This document shows, piece by piece, positions 8,480 to 17,588 of a DNA stretch of 36,441 nt (positions are counted from its first letter, which is position 1; every line of letters begins with the position of its first letter). Origin of the DNA: Fibrobacteria bacterium (lineage in GTDB: Bacteria > Fibrobacterota > Fibrobacteria > UBA11236); the NCBI GenBank assembly GCA_021155885.1, contig JAJNBB010000021.1:1-36441 (forward strand). The letters are read 5' to 3'. The position numbers and the translations under genes were made by a program. The notes under the pieces were generated by a model that saw only the letters and a program-made list of their open reading frames with translations, was not told the origin of the DNA and did not search any database.

Positions 8480-8578
8480 TTACTTGCCCTTCTTCTGCTG
8501 CTTGTCCGCGCGCTTTTCCTTCAGCGTCTTGGCGGGCGCCTTCTTCGTTTCTTTTTTAGTGTCTTTTTCTTTACCCAT
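8480..8578 (-). CDS. short Lys-rich basic protein (32 aa)
   Basis: Manual reverse translation MGKEKDTKKETKKAPAKTLKEKRADKQQKKGK*; upstream AAGGAA Shine-Dalgarno-like sequence at good spacing. Below the ORF-track size cut-off. Confidence 0.6.
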   Translation of the reverse strand: MGKEKDTKKETKKAPAKTLKEKRADKQQKKGK

Positions 8579-8655
8579 GGTCGTTCCTTGCTTGAGGGTG
8601 AAAGTCCCCCGCGGCGGCGAGCGCGGCCGGGGACGCCTATACTATAACTATTGTC

Positions 8656-9177
8656 TCAAGGCTTCAGGATGCCCTGCTCCACCGCTTCGCGCAGCTTCTC
8701 CTCCACGCTCAGGCAGTCCTCGCAGTCGTCGTTGCGGAAATACACGTTCAGCTGCGCCACGGGCTCGGGCTTCAGGGCCACGACCCTTTGCCGCCGCCGG
8801 CGGGAATCCTCCCAGGCGCGCCGCTCGCGCTCCTCGCGCGTCAGGCTCTCTCCCGTCCACCGGTTTTGCGGGAAAAGTTCCGGCTCGAGGTACTCGCGCG
8901 TCGTTTCGCGCCGCACCCTCGAATTCGCCACCCGGAAATAAAGAAAGCCGTTGCGCTTCCCGATTTCGGCGGCGCGCACGATGGCGAAATTCTTGGCGGC
9001 CGCGTCGTCGAGGTCGGCCGGCCCATGGAAAAACACTTCGTAACGGTTTTTCGCGATGTTCACCTCGGAATACCCGTAGCTTCCCGAATCGGCGTAGGGC
9101 CGGTACAGCGCGGGCGCGGAGCAGGCGGCCAGCAGGAGAGCGCCCAAGGCGAATTTTCCGGGATGAAAGTGCCGCAT
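8656..9177 (-). CDS. hypothetical lipoprotein, CC0125/CC1285-like
   Basis: 173 aa; lipobox LLLAACS, then YGYSEVNIAKNRYEVFFHGPADLDDAAAKNFAIVRAAEIGKRNGF. Confidence 0.65.
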   Translation of the reverse strand: MRHFHPGKFALGALLLAACSAPALYRPYADSGSYGYSEVNIAKNRYEVFFHGPADLDDAAAKNFAIVRAAEIGKRNGFLYFRVANSRVRRETTREYLEPELFPQNRWTGESLTREERERRAWEDSRRRRQRVVALKPEPVAQLNVYFRNDDCEDCLSVEEKLREAVEQGILKP

Positions 9178-9203
9178 GGCCTTAATTTACATGGGTTCTT
9201 GGG

Positions 9204-9273
9204 GGTAAGAGGTAGGAGGTAGGGTAGGAGGTAAGAAGCATTCATTCCTACCTCCTACCTCCTACCTCTTACC
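9204..9273. repeat. heptad-arm inverted repeat element 3
   Basis: Exact 20-bp inverted repeat GGTAAGAGGTAGGAGGTAGG (9204-9223) / CCTACCTCCTACCTCTTACC (9254-9273) with 7-nt internal periodicity. Confidence 0.9.
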
Positions 9274-9774
9274 TGCTTCCAAATCCTTCACCGCGAACAC
9301 CCGGAAGGGGGCATACCCCTGCGCCGTCCAGGCGGCGCCGGCCGTTTCGCTATCGGCCCCGTACGAAAGTTCCGCGAAACGGACCCCCTTCTCCCGGAAC
9401 CACTCCTCGGCCTGCGCCGTCAGCGATTTCCCGATTCCTTTTTCCCGAAACTCCGGCGACACCCACAGCGCGGCGATGCTTCCGACCTTTTCGGCGGTGA
9501 GCGCGGGCACGGAACTCTCCGTGATCTCGGCGAGCAGGCAGCCCACCTTCCTCTCGCTCCTCCCGTCCTCCTGGGCGATCAGGGGCAATTTTTCCGGGGA
9601 TTGCAGGAAGCCGAGGGCGTACTCGAATTCGCGCGGCGTAACGACGGCGGGCAGGCGAACGTTGTAGGCGCTTCCGGGCCGATCGCGCACGGAACGGGCG
9701 ATGGCGATCAGGCATTCGGCCAGGAAGGCCGCGTCGGCGGGGATGGCGGGGCGCAAGGTGAACGAGGTCGTCAT
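9262..9774 (-). CDS. GNAT family N-acetyltransferase
   Basis: 170 aa; VGSIAALWVSPEFREKGIGKSLTAQAEEWFREKGV acetyl-CoA binding motif. Confidence 0.9.
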   Translation of the reverse strand: MTTSFTLRPAIPADAAFLAECLIAIARSVRDRPGSAYNVRLPAVVTPREFEYALGFLQSPEKLPLIAQEDGRSERKVGCLLAEITESSVPALTAEKVGSIAALWVSPEFREKGIGKSLTAQAEEWFREKGVRFAELSYGADSETAGAAWTAQGYAPFRVFAVKDLEAGKR

Positions 9775-9792
9775 CGCCGAACCGAACGAAGG

Positions 9793-10812
9793 CTAGGGGC
9801 GGCGGGCGCGCCGCCGACGGAAGAAATACGCGGGCGCGCAGATCAGGGCCATCAGCAGCCCGAGCGTATGCACCAGGGCGGGGATCTCGGCCTGCCCATG
9901 CGTGGCGCCGACCGCCTTGTAAAGAACCATGCCCGCGGCTTCGCCCACGCCCAGGCCGGCCGGGGAAATCGGGATCCCGTTCACGAAGGTCAGCACCGGG
10001 CTGACGTAGGCGTGCAGGCGGAAGGGCAGGTCGACGTCGAGCGCGCGGGCGCACAGGGTGTAGATCACGATCAGGCAGAAATGGACCCCCATGGAGATCG
10101 CGATGGTGCCGAGAAACACGCCCGGAGTTTTCCGGAAGGCCGTGAGCGCGCCCGCCAGTTCCGACAAAAATCCCTTCTGTTTTCCGGCGCCCGTCCTCGA
10201 AAGGAACGCCAGCGGGTTCCAGGGCGAGAGATAGCCCAGCGTGACCACGAGCGCGCCCAGCGCGATCGCGAGGATGAAGGTGCTTTGCGCGCCGAGGAGC
10301 GGAGAATCGCGCCAGACGGGGATGCTGGCCAGCGTGGCGATCGCGGCCACGCCGATCAGGCCGAACAGCCCGACGATGCGGTCCACCACGAGGGTTCCCA
10401 GCGCGGCCGCGCCCTCGGCCTTCGTGCGGCCCTTCATCAGGTAGTAGCCCTTCACGAGATCGCCCCCCGTGCCGCCGGGAAGGAAGCCGCTGAAGAACAG
10501 GCCCATCATGTGGAGGCGCACCGTCGTGCGCAAGCGGATGGGGACCCTGGCGGAGCGCAGCAACCAGTACCAGCGCCCGCAGGCCATGATTTGCAGAAGG
10601 CTGACGTAGAGGAGGAACGACACCGCGTACAGCCATGGATGGCGCGCGATGGCGCGGCCCAGCAGCTCGGGCTTGAGCGCGCCGGTGCGGATCAGCAGGT
10701 AGATCGCGAGCAGTCCGAACCCGATGCGGGCCGCATGCCCCAGCCCCGCCCGGATGGGGGCGAGGAAGCGCTGCAGGGAGCTCATGTGGACTGAGGGGCG
10801 GGCGGCGGTCAT
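9793..10812 (-). CDS. YbhN/UPF0104 family, lysylphosphatidylglycerol synthase TM-like integral membrane protein
   Basis: Start set at [23 protein letters not shown]... (10812), overlapping the rnhB stop (ATGA); [53 protein letters not shown] is typical. Confidence 0.87.
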   Translation of the reverse strand: MTAARPSVHMSSLQRFLAPIRAGLGHAARIGFGLLAIYLLIRTGALKPELLGRAIARHPWLYAVSFLLYVSLLQIMACGRWYWLLRSARVPIRLRTTVRLHMMGLFFSGFLPGGTGGDLVKGYYLMKGRTKAEGAAALGTLVVDRIVGLFGLIGVAAIATLASIPVWRDSPLLGAQSTFILAIALGALVVTLGYLSPWNPLAFLSRTGAGKQKGFLSELAGALTAFRKTPGVFLGTIAISMGVHFCLIVIYTLCARALDVDLPFRLHAYVSPVLTFVNGIPISPAGLGVGEAAGMVLYKAVGATHGQAEIPALVHTLGLLMALICAPAYFFRRRRARRP

Positions 10813-11519
10813 GGAGTCGTTTCGGAAAAATATTCCAGGGCGCCCAGGATTTCCTCTTCCTCCGAGATTTCCGCGAGGCCGAGCGGCAGCTCGATCGTTT
10901 CGGAATCGGGCGAGAGGCTGAACGAGCGCCGGTGCAAGGGGCATGGCCCGTGCAGGCGAAGGGCTTCGCGGTGCTCGCGCGTGGCGTATCCCTTGTGGCG
11001 CGCGAACCCGTACTGCGGGTAGAGCGCGTCCGCCTCGAGCAGCGCCTGGTCGCGGGCGACCTTCGCCAGGATCGACGCCGCGGCGATGCAGGCCGAGAGG
11101 GCGTCGCCGCCCACGATCGCGCGCTGGGGCACGTCGAGGTCGCGCAGGGTGCGGTTCCCGTCGACGAGCAGCAGCGCGGGCGCGGCCGCCGCGACGGCAT
11201 CGAACGCGCGCCGCATGGCGAGGAAGGAGGCGTGGTAGATGTTGAGGGAATCGATCTCCCCGACGCTGGCCTCGCCTACGGCGAAGGCCACCGCCTCCTC
11301 GCGGATCCTCGGGGCCAGCGCCTCGCGCATCCCGGGAGTCAGCTTCTTCGAGTCATGCACGCCCGCGATGGGCCGGCGGCGCACGTCTAGGATCACGCAC
11401 GCGGCCACCACGCTGCCGGCCAGCGGGCCGCGGCCCACCTCGTCGACGCCGCAAAGGAAGCCCGTCTCCGGCGCCAGCTTGCGGTCGTGGCGCCACAGCG
11501 CCGCCGAGTTCAGGGTCAT
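10809..11519 (-). CDS. rnhB: ribonuclease HII
   Basis: 236 aa; [44 protein letters not shown]. Confidence 0.95.
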   Translation of the reverse strand: MTLNSAALWRHDRKLAPETGFLCGVDEVGRGPLAGSVVAACVILDVRRRPIAGVHDSKKLTPGMREALAPRIREEAVAFAVGEASVGEIDSLNIYHASFLAMRRAFDAVAAAAPALLLVDGNRTLRDLDVPQRAIVGGDALSACIAAASILAKVARDQALLEADALYPQYGFARHKGYATREHREALRLHGPCPLHRRSFSLSPDSETIELPLGLAEISEEEEILGALEYFSETTP

Positions 11520-12256
11520 GGGAAGACCGTTCCGCTCAAGTTGCGCATTTCCCGTTTCCAGGCGTCCGAAATCCGCACAGCCTGAGAGGGATCATCGGAA
11601 TCCGTGGGCACAATGTCGCCGGTGGCAAAACCGCGCAAGACGCGCCAGTAGCTGTCGTGCTCACGCTGGAGCACAAATCGGGCGAAGAACGCGGGATCGG
11701 ACGTGTTGATGTCATCCGTTCGACGTTGAAGGATGATCTGTCCCTCGTCGTATTGTTCGTTCACCATATGAATGGTCATGCCACTGAAGTTTTTACCCGC
11801 GCGCGCGACGGCTTCGTGAACGTGATGTCCATACATGCCCGCGCCGCCAAACTCGGGCAACAGCGCGGGATGAATGTTGATTACCCGGTTCTTCATATGC
11901 TTAAGAACGGCGTCAGGCACTTTCTTCATATAGCCGGCAAGCACCAGCAAGTGCACCGGGTGGGTTTTCAGCAGTAAAAGAAGAGCTTCCGAGACGCGCT
12001 CCTCCGGATCTTCAGCGTGGACGCCGTGATCCTCGAGCAGGCGGATCGCCACGGAACTGACCGAGCTGATGTGATAGGCTGGAATGCCCCTCTTTCTCGC
12101 GCGCTCTAGTACGAAAGCCTTACTATTGTTGGACGCGACGAAAGCGGCTTCGGTGGGATTTTCACTGAAAATCCCGGGATCCAAATGATCTAAAAGTGCC
12201 TGGAAATTGGAGCCGCCCCCCGAGGCGAGGACGGCGTATTTGAACGGAGCGGTCAC
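11516..12256 (-). CDS. purN: phosphoribosylglycinamide formyltransferase
   Basis: 246 aa; [58 protein letters not shown]. Confidence 0.9.
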   Translation of the reverse strand: MTAPFKYAVLASGGGSNFQALLDHLDPGIFSENPTEAAFVASNNSKAFVLERARKRGIPAYHISSVSSVAIRLLEDHGVHAEDPEERVSEALLLLLKTHPVHLLVLAGYMKKVPDAVLKHMKNRVINIHPALLPEFGGAGMYGHHVHEAVARAGKNFSGMTIHMVNEQYDEGQIILQRRTDDINTSDPAFFARFVLQREHDSYWRVLRGFATGDIVPTDSDDPSQAVRISDAWKREMRNLSGTVFP

Positions 12257-12268
12257 GGACCGACGGGC

Positions 12269-13822
12269 TCAGGCGTCGTGGGTAACGGTTTCACGCACCG
12301 GATCCGAGGTCAGATCGCGCGCCGAGGGCTCCTTGGGCCCGGAGTAGCCGCTCGCGGCCTGGGGGGCGCCGTGCTTGCGGAACAGGTGCTTGAAGAGCGT
12401 CCCGGCGCCGCGGAAGACGCGGTAGCGCTCGCGGCTGTTGGTCATGGCCATGTAGGCCTGCTTCAGCACGTAGCGCGGACGCAGGTAGAACTCGCGGCGC
12501 GCGCGGTCGCAGAAATCGACTAGCTGCTGCGAACTCAGGTTCTTGCGGATCACGGTCGTGTTGTGCTGGCCGTCTTTGTCGAGCCACAGGTCGTAATCGG
12601 TCGAGGCCAGCTCGCCGCGCTCCTTGGCTTCCTCGTAGGCGGAAGTGCCCGGGTAGGCCATGATGGGGTAGAACTGCGCGGTGTTGGGGTTCAGCTTCTT
12701 CGCGAACTCCAGCGTCGCCTGCAGGGTCTCGGGAGTATCTCCGAGGTTGCCCACCATGAAGCAGCCGTGGATCAGGATGCCGGCCTTGTCGGCGCCGTCC
12801 ATGAACTTGGCGGCCATGCCGTCGGCGAGGCCCTTCTTGACGTTCTTGAGCACGTCGACGGAACAGGACTCGAAGCCGACGCAAAGTTCGCGGCAGCCGG
12901 CCTTCTTCATCTTGACCAGCAGGTCGGCCTTCACGTCGGCGCGCGCGTTCGCGGACCAGGTGATCTTGAGACCGCGGCTGAGGATCTCGTCGCACAGTTC
13001 GCCCGTGCGGGTCGGGTGCGCGGTGAAGGTGTCGTCCTCGAAGAAAACCTCGCCCAGGTCGGGGAAAGCGCTCTTGATGTACTCGAGCTCGTCGACCACG
13101 TCCTTGATGTCGCGCTTGCGGTAGGTGTGGCCCGTCAGCGTCTGCGGGATCACGCAGTAGGTGCAGCGGAAGGGGCAGCCGCGGCCGGAGAGGATGACGA
13201 TCAGGGGATTGATGTTCGCGCCGTAGAAATAGCGCTTGTAGCAGGAGAACAAATGCTTGCGGTAGACCTTGCTGACCCACGGAAGCGCGTTGATGTCCTC
13301 GATCTTCGGGCGCTCGGGGGTTTGCAGGGGACCTTCGACGCCGCGATAGGCGATGCCGAGAATTTTCGAGGGGGCGTCGGGGCCGTCCCCGCGGACGTGA
13401 CGGGCCAGTTCGCGGGCGGTGTAGTCGGCCTCGCCGACGATCACGTAGTCGATGGCGGGCTCGCGGTCGAGGATCTCGACCGGCTCGGCGGTGGCGTGCG
13501 TGCCCATCATGGCGACGGGGCAGCCCACGGCTTCCTTGATGGCCTTGGCCACCCGCATGTCGTTATTGATCGAAGGGGTGGAGGTGTTGAGCACGGCAAA
13601 TTCGGGCTTGAAAGCGCGAATTTTCTCAAGCGTCTGCTCCAGGTCGAGGTCCATGGCCGGCGAATCGATCAGGAGCAGTTCGTTCCCGTCCTCCTCCACG
13701 CAGCCCGCGGCATAGGCCATGAACATGGGCCAGTACAACGTGCTGGACTTGGTCACGCTCGGGCTCCGCGATTCCCGGGAAAACATCGGGAAATACGGCG
13801 GATTCAGGAAAAGAACTCTCAT
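12269..13822 (-). CDS. cobalamin-binding-domain-type radical SAM protein
   Basis: Start set at MRVLFLNPPYFPMFS (13822); radical SAM CxxxCxxC in GRGCPFRCTYCVIP; N-terminal Rossmann-like VIVGEAD region. Confidence 0.9.
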   Translation of the reverse strand: MRVLFLNPPYFPMFSRESRSPSVTKSSTLYWPMFMAYAAGCVEEDGNELLLIDSPAMDLDLEQTLEKIRAFKPEFAVLNTSTPSINNDMRVAKAIKEAVGCPVAMMGTHATAEPVEILDREPAIDYVIVGEADYTARELARHVRGDGPDAPSKILGIAYRGVEGPLQTPERPKIEDINALPWVSKVYRKHLFSCYKRYFYGANINPLIVILSGRGCPFRCTYCVIPQTLTGHTYRKRDIKDVVDELEYIKSAFPDLGEVFFEDDTFTAHPTRTGELCDEILSRGLKITWSANARADVKADLLVKMKKAGCRELCVGFESCSVDVLKNVKKGLADGMAAKFMDGADKAGILIHGCFMVGNLGDTPETLQATLEFAKKLNPNTAQFYPIMAYPGTSAYEEAKERGELASTDYDLWLDKDGQHNTTVIRKNLSSQQLVDFCDRARREFYLRPRYVLKQAYMAMTNSRERYRVFRGAGTLFKHLFRKHGAPQAASGYSGPKEPSARDLTSDPVRETVTHDA

Positions 13823-13934
13823 GCGCGCCTCCAGCAACGACTCCGAATAAACGACTCAAGCCACGAAAAATTACCTAGTAACGCGGTCTATATCAATCTC
13901 GCTTAATTAGGCGAATTTCACAAGCGGAATTCCA

Positions 13935-13965
13935 CAAAAAAGGCCGACTCCGAGGAGACGGCCTT
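13935..13965 (-). terminator. rho-independent terminator downstream of gnd
   Basis: On minus strand AAGGCCG-TCTCCTCGGAGT-CGGCCTT followed by a T-run, just after the gnd stop. Confidence 0.85.
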
Positions 13966-13989
13966 GCGTTTTACGCAGGAAAAGGCCTT

Positions 13990-15417
13990 TTAGGCCTCAA
14001 GCCACTCCGTGTGGAAATGGCCGGGCTTGTCGACCCGCTCGTAGGTATGCGCGCCGAAATAGTCGCGCTGGGCCTGAAGCAGGTTGGCCGGCAGCTCGGG
14101 GCTGCGGTAGCTGTCGTAGTAGGCGAGGGCCGAGGTGAACGCGGGAACCGCGATGCCCGAAAGGATGGCCTCGGAGACGGCGCGGCGCCAGTTGGACTCG
14201 GCCTTCTGGATCACGTTGGTGAAGTAAGGCGCCAGGATCAGGTTTCTCAGGCCGGGCTCGGCGTCGAACGCCTTCTTGATTTCCTCGAGGAAGGCGGCGC
14301 GGATGATGCAGCCGCCGCGCCACAGGTAGGCGATCGAACCGAAGTTCAGGTCCCACTTGTATTCTTCGCCCGCCGCGCGCAGGAGCTGGAAACCCTGGGC
14401 GTAGGACATGATCTTGGAGGCGTAGAGCGCGTCATGGATGGCCTGGAGGAACTTCTCGCGGTCCTCTTGTTTGCGCAGGGCCGGGGCGGGGAACTTGCGG
14501 CCGGCGGCGACGCGCTCGTCCTTGAGGGCCGAGAGGCTGCGGGCCACCACGGCCTCCATCATGGTCGGGATCGGGATGCCGAGGTCCAGCGCGTTCTGGG
14601 AGGTCCACTTGCCCGTGCCCTTCTGGCCGGCGCGGTCGAGGATCACGTCGACGAGATACTTGCCGCTCACGGGATCCTTCTTGTTCAGGATGTCGCGGGT
14701 GATTTCGATCAGGTAGGAATCCAGCGGGCCCTTGTTCCACTTGGCGAAAACCTCGCTCATTTCCGGGGGCGTCATGCCGAGCAGGTGCTTCATCATCGCA
14801 TAGGCCTCGCAGATCAGCTGCATGTCGCCGTACTCGATGCCGTTGTGGACCATCTTCACGTAGTGGCCGGCGCCGTCGTTGCCGACCCATTCGGCGCAGG
14901 GAATGTCGCCGTTCGGGCCGACCTTGGCGGAAATCGCCTGGAAGATGGGCTTGAGGTGGGGCCACGAGGCGGCGGAGCCGCCGGGCATGATGGACGGGCC
15001 CTTGAGCGCGCCCTCTTCGCCGCCGGAGACGCCGACGCCGCCGAACAGGAAGCCCTTCGATTCGAGGTAGGCCGTGCGGCGGATGCTGTCGGGGAAGTAG
15101 CTGTTGCCGCCGTCGACCAGGATGTCGCCGGGGGACAGGTGCGGGATGAGCTGCTCGATGAGGTCGTCGACGGCGGGGCCGGCCTTGACCATCATCATGA
15201 TCTTGCGGGGAAGCTTGAGCGACTGCACGAATTCGGGAATGGAATGGGCGCCAATGAGGTTTTTGCCCTTCCCGCGGCCGTTGACCAGGTCGTCGACCTT
15301 GTTCGTGGTGCGGTTGAACACAGCCACGGTGTAACCCCGGCTTTCCATGTTGAGAACGAGGTTTTCACCCATAACCGCCAGGCCGATCAGCCCGATATCT
15401 GCTTGCGCCGCCATCAA
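13990..15417 (-). CDS. gnd: 6-phosphogluconate dehydrogenase, NADP-dependent, decarboxylating
   Basis: 475 aa; ADIGLIGLAVMGENLVLNMESRGYTVAVFNRT, GGVGVSGGEEGALKGPSIMPGG, VKMVHNGIEYGDMQLICEAY. Confidence 0.97.
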   Translation of the reverse strand: MMAAQADIGLIGLAVMGENLVLNMESRGYTVAVFNRTTNKVDDLVNGRGKGKNLIGAHSIPEFVQSLKLPRKIMMMVKAGPAVDDLIEQLIPHLSPGDILVDGGNSYFPDSIRRTAYLESKGFLFGGVGVSGGEEGALKGPSIMPGGSAASWPHLKPIFQAISAKVGPNGDIPCAEWVGNDGAGHYVKMVHNGIEYGDMQLICEAYAMMKHLLGMTPPEMSEVFAKWNKGPLDSYLIEITRDILNKKDPVSGKYLVDVILDRAGQKGTGKWTSQNALDLGIPIPTMMEAVVARSLSALKDERVAAGRKFPAPALRKQEDREKFLQAIHDALYASKIMSYAQGFQLLRAAGEEYKWDLNFGSIAYLWRGGCIIRAAFLEEIKKAFDAEPGLRNLILAPYFTNVIQKAESNWRRAVSEAILSGIAVPAFTSALAYYDSYRSPELPANLLQAQRDYFGAHTYERVDKPGHFHTEWLEA

Positions 15418-15559
15418 AACCTTCCTTTTTTCAAATTGTTCAGAGGGGGTGAAAGTTAGCTAATCCCTCAAATCCCTCATAGTCATAAACAGGTCCATTT
15501 GGCGGGGATTTTGTAGAATATGGCCCAAATTCAGCCTCAAGTTCAAGAAAGGAAGCCTC

Positions 15560-17101
15560 ATGCTTTTTTCTTCCCGCTTTCCCCTTCGGTCCCTCTTGCT
15601 GACGGCGGCCGTTTTCCTTGCTTCGGCGCACGCCGCGGAGGACTCCAAGGAGGCGCGCCCCAAGCGGGGCACGCTCGAGCTCGGCAAGGGTCCGCGCGCC
15701 CAGACCGACCCCGCCCAGGTGGGCGCGATCAACGGGCTGTTCGGCAAGGTCGTGGAGTCGATCACGCCGAGCGTCGTCTCCATCAACACCGAGAAAAAGT
15801 GGAGCGCCCAGCCGCAGCCCTTCGACCACCGCTTCTACGAGTTCTTCGGGCTGCCGAAGCCGGAGATTCCGGATGATCGTTCGCCCAAGAAGAACGTCCC
15901 CCTCGGCGGCGGTTCGGGCTTCATCGCCTCGAAGAACGGGCACATCCTCACCAACGCCCATGTGCTCGAGGGAGCGGACGTCGTGAAGGTGCGGCTCAAC
16001 AACCAGAAAACCTACACGGCGAAAATATTGGGCGTCGACAAGAAGGCCGACGTGGCCGTGATCCAGATCGACGCGCCCGCCTCGGAACTGAGGCCCGCCG
16101 CCTTCGGCGATTCCCGCAACCTCCAGATCGGCGAATGGGTGCTGGCCATCGGCACGCCTTTCGCCCTGCAGAACACCGTGACCTCGGGCATCGTGTCCGC
16201 CAAGGGACGCCGCGAGCAGTTCACCGGCGCCGATTCCTACCAGGACTTCATTCAGACCGACGCGGCGGTGAACCCAGGAAATTCCGGCGGTCCGCTGGTG
16301 AACCTGCGCGGCGAGGTGATCGGCATCAACTCGAGCATTTACACGCGCACCGGGGGTTATATGGGCGTGAGCTTCGCCATCCCGATCAACATGGCGGTGA
16401 AGGTCGCCGAGGATTTGATCTACGACGGCAGGGTGACGCGCGGTTACCTCGGCGTGGCCATCGACAACGTGGACGAGAACCTCGCGGGCGCCCTCGGCCT
16501 TCCCGGAAGCGCGGGCTGCCTGATCCGCGAGGTCACGCCGGGCTCCCCGGCCGCGCGCGGCGGACTCAAGGCGGGCGACATCGTGCTGTCGGCCGACGGC
16601 GTGGAGGTGCTCGACGCCGCGCACCTGCGCAACCTGGTCGCCGACCTGCGACCGGGCCAGGCTTATCCCTTCGAGACCTGGCGCGACGGAAAGAAGATCA
16701 CCCTGAGCCTCAAGGTCGGCGCCAAGCCGGGCGAGGAAGGCCAGGCCGAGATCATCCCGGCCACCGAGGGCGAAGACACGCGCGGGGGATTCGCGAGCGC
16801 GAAGCTGGGCCTGCGCTTCGAGGGCGTCGACGCGGCGGCGCGCAAGCGCCTCGAACTCCCCGCCGACCTCGCGGGCGCGGTCGTGACGGAAGTCACCGAC
16901 GGGTCCCCCGCGGCCGAGAACGGCCTCCTGGAGGGGATGGTCATCACCCATTACAAGCGCAAGCAGGACCCCGTCTTCCAGCCCATCCAGAACGCGAAGC
17001 AGCTTTCCGACGCCGCCAAAACCCTCGCCGCGGGCGACCAGATCGCCTTCATGATTTATAACAAGGGCAAGACGGACCTCAGGGCCTTACGTGTGAGATA
17101 A
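15560..17101 (+). CDS. DegP/HtrA-like periplasmic serine protease with PDZ domains
   Basis: 513 aa; GSGFIASKNGHILTNAHVLEGAD, DAAVNPGNSGGPLVNLRGEVIGINS, two PDZ-like regions, signal peptide. Confidence 0.95.
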   Translation: MLFSSRFPLRSLLLTAAVFLASAHAAEDSKEARPKRGTLELGKGPRAQTDPAQVGAINGLFGKVVESITPSVVSINTEKKWSAQPQPFDHRFYEFFGLPKPEIPDDRSPKKNVPLGGGSGFIASKNGHILTNAHVLEGADVVKVRLNNQKTYTAKILGVDKKADVAVIQIDAPASELRPAAFGDSRNLQIGEWVLAIGTPFALQNTVTSGIVSAKGRREQFTGADSYQDFIQTDAAVNPGNSGGPLVNLRGEVIGINSSIYTRTGGYMGVSFAIPINMAVKVAEDLIYDGRVTRGYLGVAIDNVDENLAGALGLPGSAGCLIREVTPGSPAARGGLKAGDIVLSADGVEVLDAAHLRNLVADLRPGQAYPFETWRDGKKITLSLKVGAKPGEEGQAEIIPATEGEDTRGGFASAKLGLRFEGVDAAARKRLELPADLAGAVVTEVTDGSPAAENGLLEGMVITHYKRKQDPVFQPIQNAKQLSDAAKTLAAGDQIAFMIYNKGKTDLRALRVR

Positions 17102-17102
17102 A

Positions 17103-17204
17103 CGTTGGGAGTTGCGGGTTGGGGGTTGGGAGGTAACACAAAACGCAAAGACGATTCGGCGGCTTGTTTTCCGCCCCCAACTCCCAACGACCAACCCCCA
17201 ACTC
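17103..17204. repeat. heptad-arm inverted repeat element 2
   Basis: Left TTGGGAG TTGCGGG TTGGGGG TTGGGAG; right CCCCCAA CTCCCAA CGACCAA CCCCCAA. Exact 12-bp inverted repeats 17103-17114/17178-17189 and 17118-17129/17191-17202. Confidence 0.87.
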
Positions 17205-17224
17205 TTTGTTATCTTCCCCTTCAC

Positions 17225-17440
17225 TCACAGGGAGTCCGCCCGGTAATGCCGGCGCGGACATAACGAGGAATCCCGTTAAAATCGGGAGCGAGCTCGTCGC
17301 TGTAAGCGGTTGAAATTCTCCGGCGCCTTGATCTTCGGATCGGGCGCGGCCACTGCCCCACGGGGGCGGGAAGGCGGAGGGTTCCGGGAAGCGGTTCACC
17401 GCGTCCCAATCCGCAAGCCAGAAGACTCACCTGCGGGTTC
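17225..17440 (+). promoter_or_regulatory. cobalamin (B12) riboswitch
   Basis: Ordered consensus blocks: GAGGAATCCCGTTAAAATCGGGAGC, CGCTGTAAGCGG, GCCACTG (17349-17355), GGGAAGGCG, CCGCAAGCCAGAAGAC (B12 box near 17415-17426). Immediately upstream of a TonB-dependent receptor. Confidence 0.95.
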
Positions 17441-17474
17441 ACGTGCTGCTCTTCGGGACGAGGGCGGACGGATA

Positions 17475-17516
17475 GGGCGCACGCTCCCCGCCTTCGCGGG
17501 GACAGGCTGTGCGCCC
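17475..17516 (+). promoter_or_regulatory. two-tier hairpin between riboswitch aptamer and receptor start
   Basis: GGGCGCAC (17475-17482) / GTGCGCCC (17509-17516) encloses CCCCGC-CTTC-GCGGGG (17486-17501). Confidence 0.5.
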
Positions 17517-17588
17517 CTACCGCCACCCTCTTTTTCTCCCGAAGACGGCCATTCATTCCGGGGCCCAAGCCCCCGGAGGAAGGTTCGT

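Noticed and set aside
12563-13906. 447-aa plus-strand ORF
   Set aside because: Antisense to the radical SAM gene; shadow ORF.
14011-15459. 482-aa plus-strand ORF
   Set aside because: Antisense to gnd; shadow ORF.
15440-16951. 503-aa minus-strand ORF
   Set aside because: Antisense to the HtrA protease; composition of a GC-rich shadow ORF.
17310-17588. N-terminal extension of the TonB-dependent receptor ORF
   Set aside because: Runs through the cobalamin riboswitch; a GTG with good Shine-Dalgarno and signal peptide exists at 17589.
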